Source: JBHGAV01 sp041946685 (GTDB lineage Bacteria; Acidobacteriota; Terriglobia; Bryobacterales; Bryobacteraceae). From it: a stretch of DNA of 11,032 bases. The notes beneath the pieces were generated by a model that saw only the letters and a list, made by a program, of their open reading frames with translations, ran no database searches and was not told the DNA's origin. Position numbers and translations under genes: made by a program. The DNA lies in contig JBHGAV010000091.1 in the NCBI GenBank assembly GCA_041946685.1, forward strand, positions 1 through 11,032, written 5' to 3'. Each line of letters opens with the position of its first letter. Position 1 is the first letter of the stretch. Shown here in pieces: positions 6,139-11,032 of this stretch.

Positions 6139-7509
6139 CTAGCGGATTTCGACAACGGTCTGAAACAGGGATGGCGGCAGTTCGATCCCGACCGTCTTGA
6201 GGCGGTCGCTGAACTTCGGACGAATGCCGGTCGGCTTGAAACGGCCCTTCACCCTTCCGTTCTCGCCCAAGCCGGTGCGCTCGAATACGAAGATGTCCTG
6301 CGTCGTCACCAGGTCGCCTTCCATGCCGCAGCATTCTGTCAGGTAGGTGACCCGGCGGCTTCCGTCGCTCATTCGGGAGATCTGCACGAACAGGTCGATG
6401 GCGGAGCTCATCTGCTGCCGGACGGCGCGCACAGGCATGTTGGCGTTCGCCATCCCTACCATCACCTCCAGGCGGGCGGCGGCGTCACGCGGGCTGTTGG
6501 CGTGGACGGTGGTCAGCGAGCCGTCGTGGCCGGTGTTCATGGCCTGAAGCATGTCCAGCGCCTCCTCCCCACGCACCTCGCCCACGATGATGCGGTCCGG
6601 CCGCATGCGCAGGGCGTTGACCACCAATTGCCGGATTCGAATCGCGCCTTCGCCGTCCGTGTTGGCGGGACGGGATTCCAGGCGCGCCACGTGCCGCTGA
6701 CGTAACTGCAGTTCGGCCGCGTCCTCGATGGTGACGATACGCTCGGTTCCGTCGATGAAGGCCGACAGAACGTTCAGCAGTGTGGTCTTGCCTGCGCCGG
6801 TCCCTCCGGAGATGATGATGTTGAGCCGCGCCCTCACGCAGGCTTGCAGGAAATCCAGCATCCCCTGGGTCAGGGTCAGGTTCTGCACCAGCGCGTCGGC
6901 GGGCAGCCGGTCGTTGCCAAACCGCCGGATGGACAGCAGCGGTCCGTCAACCGCCACGGGCGGGATCACGGCGTTCACCCGCGAGCCGTCCGGCAGCCGT
7001 GCGTCTACCAGGGGGGAGGTCGTGTCGATGCGCCTGCCCACCCGGGAGACGATCCTCTCGATCACCTGGATCAGGTGGGCGTCGTCCCGGAACTCCACCG
7101 GACTCTCGTACAGCTTCCCGGCCCTCTCCACATACACCATCTTTGGTGTGGTAACCAGGATGTCCGACACGGTCGGATCCTGCAGCAGCGGCTCAAGCGG
7201 TCCGAGCCCTAAAGTCTCCGTCAGTATCTCCTCGGCGACCTGCTCCATCATCGAAGGCCGCATCCAGCCGCACTCGGCCCTCACCAGTCCCTGGATGATC
7301 CTCAACAGCTCCGCCTTGTCGCGATCCCCGGCCAGCGGGGAGACCGACGCCGGGTTGACGCGCTCTGCCAGCTTCCGGTGGAGTATGGCCTTCAGGTGTA
7401 GATGGTCCGTGACCGGAAGGGCTGGTGGGCGATCCTCTGCCACCTCGCTTCCGAAAACGCCCGCCATCGGTATCTGCGCGTTTGGTACTAGACTCTGTGC
7501 CGCTGCCAT
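6139..7509 (-). CDS. cpaF: CpaF/TadA-type secretion/pilus ATPase (type II/IV secretion ATPase family)
   Basis: 456 residues. It is a cytoplasmic hexameric ATPase of the kind that powers assembly of Tad/Flp pili. The N-terminal region (about 40-200) matches the CpaF all-helical and sensor-like part (LGLGPLEPLLQDP, SDILV). The ATPase core has Walker A GGTGAGKTT (235-243), an Asp box VTIEDAAELQL (259-269), Walker B RIIVGEVRGEE (306-316) and the His box TGHDGSLTTVHA (326-337). All catalytic motifs look intact. The C-terminal tail (about 400-456) is divergent. Start choice: AGGAG at 7522-7518 lies eight bases before ATG 7509 but only two before in-frame ATG 7515, so 7509 is preferred. No cpaB, cpaC, cpaE, tadB, tadC or flp gene is adjacent, so the symbol reflects family only and partners must be elsewhere. 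Confidence 0.92.
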   Translation of the reverse strand: MAAAQSLVPNAQIPMAGVFGSEVAEDRPPALPVTDHLHLKAILHRKLAERVNPASVSPLAGDRDKAELLRIIQGLVRAECGWMRPSMMEQVAEEILTETLGLGPLEPLLQDPTVSDILVTTPKMVYVERAGKLYESPVEFRDDAHLIQVIERIVSRVGRRIDTTSPLVDARLPDGSRVNAVIPPVAVDGPLLSIRRFGNDRLPADALVQNLTLTQGMLDFLQACVRARLNIIISGGTGAGKTTLLNVLSAFIDGTERIVTIEDAAELQLRQRHVARLESRPANTDGEGAIRIRQLVVNALRMRPDRIIVGEVRGEEALDMLQAMNTGHDGSLTTVHANSPRDAAARLEVMVGMANANMPVRAVRQQMSSAIDLFVQISRMSDGSRRVTYLTECCGMEGDLVTTQDIFVFERTGLGENGRVKGRFKPTGIRPKFSDRLKTVGIELPPSLFQTVVEIR

Positions 7510-7529
7510 CAGCATTGCTCCTGAGGCAG

Positions 7530-7557
7530 AATATACCGGATTCTAAGGAAAAAGTCT
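7530..7557 (-). promoter_or_regulatory. Possible cpaF promoter close to the start
   Basis: On the minus strand TATATT (7535-7530) is a good -10 match, with AAGACT 17 bases upstream as a weak -35. Transcription would begin near 7523, just ahead of the AGGAG ribosome binding site. The TATAAT at 7654-7649 is a competing -10 further upstream. Neither is proven. Confidence 0.3.
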
Positions 7558-7781
7558 TTATCTTTCTTGCGGGTAGAGAATCCTTCGCGTGCCCCCCCGA
7601 CAGGGCCATTGAGTACTAGATTCCATTCAATAAGGTCTCGAAAACGTCATTATAGACATACTGTTACCAATAGTACCTCTATTATTATGTACACCCAAAT
7701 GGGGGTAAATCTAGAGCGGACAAATAGGGCTAGTGGCTGGAAACAACGCGTGTTTTTTGGGGCAAATCCGGTAGAATCCCT

Positions 7782-7796
7782 GAGGGCGTAGCCCTC
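7782..7796. terminator. 6-bp hairpin, possible weak terminator
   Basis: GAGGGC (7782-7787) pairs perfectly with GCCCTC (7791-7796) around the triloop GTA, downstream of the 35-residue membrane protein gene. The minus-strand flank has no U-run, so factor-independent termination would be inefficient. Confidence 0.3.
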
Positions 7797-7809
7797 CTCC
7801 TCTCTCTGC

Positions 7810-7831
7810 GAGCGGCTCCTCCTCTCCGCTC
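7810..7831. terminator. Second 6-bp hairpin downstream of the small membrane protein gene
   Basis: GAGCGG (7810-7815) pairs with CCGCTC (7826-7831) across a 10-base pyrimidine loop. With the hairpin at 7782-7796 it forms a tandem structure after the small gene. No U-tract follows, so its role as a terminator is only a suggestion. Confidence 0.25.
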
Positions 7832-7868
7832 CCTGTGGACAGGCGCGCACCCCGGACCGGCGCGGAGA

Positions 7869-7976
7869 CTACTTGTTCTCGAGGCTCTTCCTCTTGCGGC
7901 GGCGGAGCAAGTACAGCACCAGCAGAGCCCCGGCAAGGATCAAGAGAATGGCCGTCATCGTGGTTGTGTCTTGCAT
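7869..7976 (-). CDS. Small single-span membrane protein (35 aa), unrecognised
   Basis: The predicted protein begins MQDTTTMT, continues with one hydrophobic segment at about 8-24 (AILLILAGALLVLYLL), and ends in a strongly basic tail starting RRRKRK (25-30). The positive-inside rule predicts the N terminus outside and the basic tail in the cytoplasm. About 29 of 34 sense codons after the start end in G or C, as in the neighbouring genes, which supports real coding. GAGGAG (7993-7988) lies 11 bases before the ATG, and a promoter-like sequence precedes it. The 97-base gap after the short-chain dehydrogenase and the tandem hairpins downstream suggest a separate transcription unit. The hydrophobic-plus-basic layout recalls the end of cell-surface sorting signals, but no LPXTG or PEP motif is present. 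I do not recognise the family and assign no function. Confidence 0.6.
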   Translation of the reverse strand: MQDTTTMTAILLILAGALLVLYLLRRRKRKSLENK

Positions 7977-8000
7977 CAGAGCCTGTTCTCCTCAGGAAAG

Positions 8001-8029
8001 ATAATACTGCAACTTCTTAATTTAGTCAT
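8001..8029 (-). promoter_or_regulatory. Sigma70-like promoter upstream of the small membrane protein gene
   Basis: On the minus strand ATGACT (8029-8024) and TATTAT (8006-8001) are separated by 17 bases, giving 4/6 and 5/6 matches to the -35 and -10 consensus. The predicted start near 7994 falls just before the GAGGAG ribosome binding site, so the leader would be about 18 bases. The local sequence is AT-rich compared with its surroundings, as expected for a promoter. Confidence 0.45.
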
Positions 8030-8073
8030 TCTCTTTCTTGGAGGAACGGGACTCTTCCCTCGCTTCCGCACCA

Positions 8074-8805
8074 TCATGTCATGTACCAGCCGCCGTTGGC
8101 GTGGATGGTCTGCCCCGTGATGTAGCCGTTCCGCGCGAGCATCACTGCGATGTCGGCCACTTCTTCCGGCCGCCCGAAGCGGCCGGCCGGGATGAGGTCC
8201 GGCCGCGCTTTCGGATTCGACGTCACCATCTCGGTCTCGATCAACGCCGGCGAGATCGTGTTCACGGTGATGCCTTCCTTCACAAGGGCCAGGGCATAGT
8301 AGTGGGCCAGGCCGATCAGGCCCGCTTTCGATGCCGCGTAGTGAGGTCCAACCACTCCGCCAAGGTGCGCCGCAACCGAGGAGACGTTGATGATCCGGCC
8401 CCACCGCCGCGCCCGCATGCCCTCCAGGCAGGCTTGAGTGACCAAAAACCCGGACTTCAGGTTCGTGTTCACCACCGCGTCCCAATCCTGCTCGGTGATC
8501 TCGGCGAGCGGTTGGGGACGCGCGACCCCTGCGTTGTTCACCAGGATCGAGATCGGCCCTAGCTCGGCCTGGGTGGCGTCCACCAGCCGCCGTACGTCCC
8601 GGGACAGGCTGACATCCGCCTGCACAGCCAGCGCCCGGGAGCCAAGCTGCCGGATCGCGCTGGCGGCTTCTTCGGCCTCGCTCCGCCTGCTCAGGTAGTT
8701 CACGACAACACTGGCGCCGCTGCGCGCCAGAGCCACGGCGATTGCGCGGCCGATTCCGCGGCTTGCCCCTGTGACCAGGGCAACCCTGCCTCCTAGCTCG
8801 TCCAT
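8074..8805 (-). CDS. Short-chain dehydrogenase/reductase, FabG (3-oxoacyl-ACP reductase)-like
   Basis: 243 residues, a classical SDR length. The Rossmann motif TGASRGIG is at 12-19, the structural NNAG at 90-93, and the catalytic tetrad is N115, S143, Y156 and K160 (YAASK). N36 and the SRRSE stretch after the second beta strand suggest an NADPH rather than NADH preference. Similarity in layout to FabG suggests reduction of a 3-oxoacyl thioester or a small ketone in the cytoplasm. SDR substrates cannot be read safely from sequence, and with no acyl carrier protein or other fab gene nearby the symbol is withheld. It starts 37 bases after rpoC, with no clear ribosome binding site because a hairpin occupies that position. 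Confidence 0.9.
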   Translation of the reverse strand: MDELGGRVALVTGASRGIGRAIAVALARSGASVVVNYLSRRSEAEEAASAIRQLGSRALAVQADVSLSRDVRRLVDATQAELGPISILVNNAGVARPQPLAEITEQDWDAVVNTNLKSGFLVTQACLEGMRARRWGRIINVSSVAAHLGGVVGPHYAASKAGLIGLAHYYALALVKEGITVNTISPALIETEMVTSNPKARPDLIPAGRFGRPEEVADIAVMLARNGYITGQTIHANGGWYMT

Positions 8806-8809
8806 AGGA

Positions 8810-8825
8810 CCGATGGTAGCATCGG
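8810..8825. terminator. Perfect 6-bp hairpin between rpoC and the SDR gene
   Basis: CCGATG (8810-8815) pairs with CATCGG (8820-8825) around the tetraloop GTAG, within the 37-base gap after the rpoC stop. On the minus strand it ends only four bases before the SDR start codon and no U-run follows. It may be a weak terminator or RNA-processing site for the rpo transcript, or may mask the SDR ribosome binding region. Confidence 0.35.
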
Positions 8826-8842
8826 CGCGGCTGTGGGCGGCG

Positions 8843-11032
8843 CTATTCGGCCAGCGGTTCCTCGCTCGATACTTCCGGCAACCCGCCGCCGTACTGCAAG
8901 CGGGTCTCCTCCTCGTACCCGGGAATGGCTTCCGCGATCGAGATCTCCGGCTCTTCGACCACCTCTTCTTCGGTGATGTCTTCTCCCGCGATCTTCACGC
9001 GCCGGTAATACTCCATGCCGGTTCCGGCAGGGATCAGGCGGCCCATGATCACGTTCTCCTTGAGACCGCGCAGGTGGTCCACCTTGCCGTTGATCGCCGC
9101 CTCGGTGAGCACCCTGGTCGTTTCCTGGAACGACGCCGCCGAGATGAAGGAATCCGTCGAGAGGGAAGCCTTTGTGATTCCCAGAAGCACCGCCTTGCCG
9201 TCGGCCGGCTGTCCGCCCGCCTCGACCACGCGCTGCGTTTCCTCGCGGAACTTGAACCTGTCCACCACCTCCTCGGGAAGGAACTCGGTGTCGCCGATCT
9301 CCTCCACCTTCACCCAGCGCATCATCTGGCGGACGATGACTTCCAGGTGCTTGTCGTTGATGGTCACGCCCTGGAGCCGGTAGACCTCCTGGACTTCGTT
9401 CACCATGTACTTCTGCAGTTCCTTCTCGCCGAGCACGTGGAGAATGTCGTGCGGGTTGCGCGGCCCGTCCATCAGCGGATCGCCGGCGCGGACCCGCTCC
9501 CCTTCCTGCACGCTGATATGAACCCCGCGCGGAATCAGGTACTCGCGCTGCTGCCCGTCGTCGCCCACCACATGCACCTTGCGCATGCCTTTGGCGACCT
9601 CGCCGAAGCGGACCACTCCGTTGATTTCGGAGATGATCGCCGTCTCGCGCGGCCGCCGCGCCTCGAACAGTTCGACCACGCGCGGCAAGCCGCCCGTGAT
9701 GTCCTTGGTCTTGGTCGTGGCGCGCGGGATCTTGGCGACCACGTCTCCGGCGAATACCTCCTCGCCGTCATGCACCATCAGGTGCGCGTGCGAAGGCATC
9801 AGGTAACGCTTTTCCTCGCTCCGCGAGCCTCCGGCTGGCCGGATGACGATGGTGGGCAGTCTCTTCTCATCGGGCGAGTCGATCACCACCCACTGCGACA
9901 TACCCGTGATCTCGTCCACCTGCTCCTGCAAGGTAAGCCCTTCGATCAGGTCCTTGAAATGAACGGTGCCGCTCACCTCGGTGAGGATCGAGAACGTGTA
10001 GGGGTCCCATTCCAGCAGGATCTGGTTCGCCTTGACCTTCGCGCCGGCCTCAACCAGAATCTTGGCGCCGTAGACCACCTGGTACCGCTCCTTCTCGCGG
10101 CCCTTCTCGTCCACGACCGCCAGAATGCCGTTGCGGTTCATGGCGATCAGTTCGCCCTTGTTGTTGCGGACGGTCTGAATGTTGATGTACCGGGAGAAGC
10201 CGTCCGACTTGGCGTCTTGCGTGGACTGCTCGCTGACCCTGGTGGCGGCGCCGCCGATGTGGAACGTCCGCATGGTGAGCTGCGTGCCGGGCTCGCCGAT
10301 CGATTGGGCCGCAATCACGCCCACCGCCTCGCCGCGCTCCACTAGCCGGCCCGTCGCCAGGTTGCGCCCGTAGCACAACTGGCAGACTCCCCGGCGCGAT
10401 TCGCACGTCAGCACCGACCGGATCTTCACCCTCTCGATGCCCGCCGATTGAATCGAGGCCGCCAGTTCCTCGCCGATCTCCTGGTTGGCCCGCACCAGGA
10501 TGTTCTGGTCGTAGTCCAGCACGTCCTCCAGCGCGACCCGTCCCACGATGCGGTCGCGCAGGGGCTCGATGATCTCGCCCGACTCCACGATCGGCTCAAC
10601 GAAGATCCCGTCCGTGGTGCCGCAATCGAACTCGGTCACGATCACGTCCTGCGCTACATCCACCAGACGCCTGGTCAGGTAGCCCGAATCGGCCGTCTTC
10701 AGCGCCGTGTCGGCGAGTCCCTTGCGGGCGCCGTGCGTGGAGATGAAGTACTGCAACACGTTCAGCCCTTCGCGGAAGTTGGCCGTGATCGGCGTCTCGA
10801 TGATCTCACCCGACGGCTTGGCCATCAGGCCGCGCATGCCGGAAAGCTGGCGGATCTGCTGCTTGGAACCGCGGGCGCCCGAGTCGGCCATGATGTAGAT
10901 CGGATTGAGGTAACGCCCGGTCGAGTCGTCCTCCTCCATGACCTTGAACATCTCTTCGGAGACGCGCTCGGTCACCTTGGACCAGATCTCGATGATCTTG
11001 TTGTAACGCTCGCCGTGGGTGATGGCGCCTTC
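8843..11032 (-). CDS. rpoC: DNA-directed RNA polymerase beta' subunit, C-terminal half (5' part outside window)
   Basis: The frame is open from the window edge to 8843 (729 residues; the full protein is about 1400). Numbering from the first visible residue, the bridge helix region lies around 100-130 (THGARKGLADTALK). Zinc-binding cysteines are C137, C210, C217 and C220, with the same 7 and 3 spacing as the second zinc site of E. coli beta'. The trigger loop is at 244-262 (SIGEPGTQLTMRTFHIGG), with the catalytic-region M254 and H258. A long insertion (about 264-442) follows in the trigger loop, as in the E. coli SI3 domain. The second arm resumes at TKDITGGLPRV (442-452), and the C-terminal end includes ENVIMGRLIPAGTG. 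The Asp triad NADFDGD lies upstream, outside the window. The tail is acidic. All visible catalytic elements look intact. Confidence 0.98.
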   Translation of the reverse strand, partial: EGAITHGERYNKIIEIWSKVTERVSEEMFKVMEEDDSTGRYLNPIYIMADSGARGSKQQIRQLSGMRGLMAKPSGEIIETPITANFREGLNVLQYFISTHGARKGLADTALKTADSGYLTRRLVDVAQDVIVTEFDCGTTDGIFVEPIVESGEIIEPLRDRIVGRVALEDVLDYDQNILVRANQEIGEELAASIQSAGIERVKIRSVLTCESRRGVCQLCYGRNLATGRLVERGEAVGVIAAQSIGEPGTQLTMRTFHIGGAATRVSEQSTQDAKSDGFSRYINIQTVRNNKGELIAMNRNGILAVVDEKGREKERYQVVYGAKILVEAGAKVKANQILLEWDPYTFSILTEVSGTVHFKDLIEGLTLQEQVDEITGMSQWVVIDSPDEKRLPTIVIRPAGGSRSEEKRYLMPSHAHLMVHDGEEVFAGDVVAKIPRATTKTKDITGGLPRVVELFEARRPRETAIISEINGVVRFGEVAKGMRKVHVVGDDGQQREYLIPRGVHISVQEGERVRAGDPLMDGPRNPHDILHVLGEKELQKYMVNEVQEVYRLQGVTINDKHLEVIVRQMMRWVKVEEIGDTEFLPEEVVDRFKFREETQRVVEAGGQPADGKAVLLGITKASLSTDSFISAASFQETTRVLTEAAINGKVDHLRGLKENVIMGRLIPAGTGMEYYRRVKIAGEDITEEEVVEEPEISIAEAIPGYEEETRLQYGGGLPEVSSEEPLAE

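Larger units (their letters stand above)
7516..7868. other. Non-coding gap with an AT-rich stretch upstream of cpaF
   Basis: No convincing gene was found in these 353 bases on either strand. The cpaF-proximal part (about 7540-7770) is markedly richer in A and T than the rest of the window. It contains a consensus -10 sequence TATAAT (minus strand, 7654-7649) without a good -35 box, and an imperfect inverted repeat ACCC..GGGT at 7693-7706. The distal part is GC-rich with purine/pyrimidine-biased tracts (CTCCTCCTCTC occurs twice, 7796-7806 and 7816-7826) and two hairpins described separately. The AT-rich character suggests a long regulatory leader or promoter region for cpaF. Confidence 0.5.

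Noticed and set aside
7649..7654. TATAAT as the main cpaF promoter
   Set aside because: No acceptable -35 box lies 16-18 bases upstream and no TG extension is in the right position. It is noted only as a candidate within the AT-rich gap.
7781..7831. Short tandem and inverted repeats considered as a CRISPR array or attachment site
   Set aside because: The repeated CTCCTCCTCTC is only 11 bases, occurs twice and has no regular spacers. No integrase, recombinase or Cas gene is in view.
7650..7850. 66-residue minus-strand ORF with a hydrophobic end
   Set aside because: It crosses the tandem hairpins and the AT-rich stretch, has no ribosome binding site or known motif, and its composition changes abruptly along its length.
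7976..8077. 33-residue basic ORF (MMVRKRGKSPVP...) whose start overlaps the SDR stop and whose stop overlaps the small membrane protein start
   Set aside because: The ATGA and TGATG overlaps look like coupling, but only about half of its codons end in G or C, unlike every neighbour. It also overlaps the putative promoter and ribosome binding site of the next gene. Chance overlap is more likely.
8771..10345. 524-residue open frame on the plus strand
   Set aside because: It is antisense to rpoC and rich in His, Leu and Asp, as typically arises from the complement of a conserved GC-rich gene. No motif supports it.

Overview
The window is GC-rich bacterial chromosome. Every supported gene lies on the minus strand, so transcription runs from base 11032 towards base 1. 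The best guess for the source is an acidobacterium of the Solibacter/Bryobacter type. This rests on the high GC, on RpoC carrying the long insertion in its trigger loop that is typical of Gram-negative-like phyla, on a Tat-exported Gfo/Idh/MocA oxidoreductase, and on a lone CpaF-type ATPase. The assignment is an inference from gene style, not from a marker comparison.

Layout in transcription order. (1) 11032-8843: the C-terminal half of rpoC, with its 5' part outside the window. (2) 8805-8074: a FabG-like short-chain dehydrogenase, separated from rpoC by 37 bases that hold a perfect 6-bp hairpin. (3) 7976-7869: a 35-residue single-span membrane protein, too short for ordinary gene callers, with its own promoter-like sequence. 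(4) 7868-7516: a gap with two small hairpins and an unusually AT-rich stretch leading into cpaF. (5) 7509-6139: a CpaF/TadA-type secretion or pilus ATPase with no other Tad genes in view. (6) 6064-4862: a twin-arginine Gfo/Idh/MocA oxidoreductase whose usual EKP motif reads ERT. (7) 4839-3982: mtnP, starting at TTG. (8) 3896-2110: a transketolase split into two adjacent genes, N-terminal half first. (9) 2045-1051: a stand-alone histidine-kinase dimerisation/phosphoacceptor domain and a NarL/FixJ response regulator, behind a good sigma70-like promoter. (10) 1027-110: a short, degenerate PaaK/CapK-like adenylate-forming protein. (11) 59-1: the 5' part of a tRNA-Leu with anticodon UAG.

The genes mix housekeeping (rpoC, tRNA-Leu), central carbon metabolism (transketolase), methylthioadenosine salvage (mtnP) and regulation. 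Short gaps between oxidoreductase, mtnP and the transketolase pair suggest a shared transcript. MtnP and transketolase both handle pentose-derived substrates, but no direct metabolic coupling can be shown. The two-component pair appears to have its own promoter.

I see no phage, insertion sequence, CRISPR array or defence island, and no clear novel multi-gene system. The items most worth a second look are the kinase-less phosphoacceptor protein, the 35-residue membrane protein, the PaaK-like protein without a recognisable nucleotide-binding loop, and the oxidoreductase with altered EKP residues.
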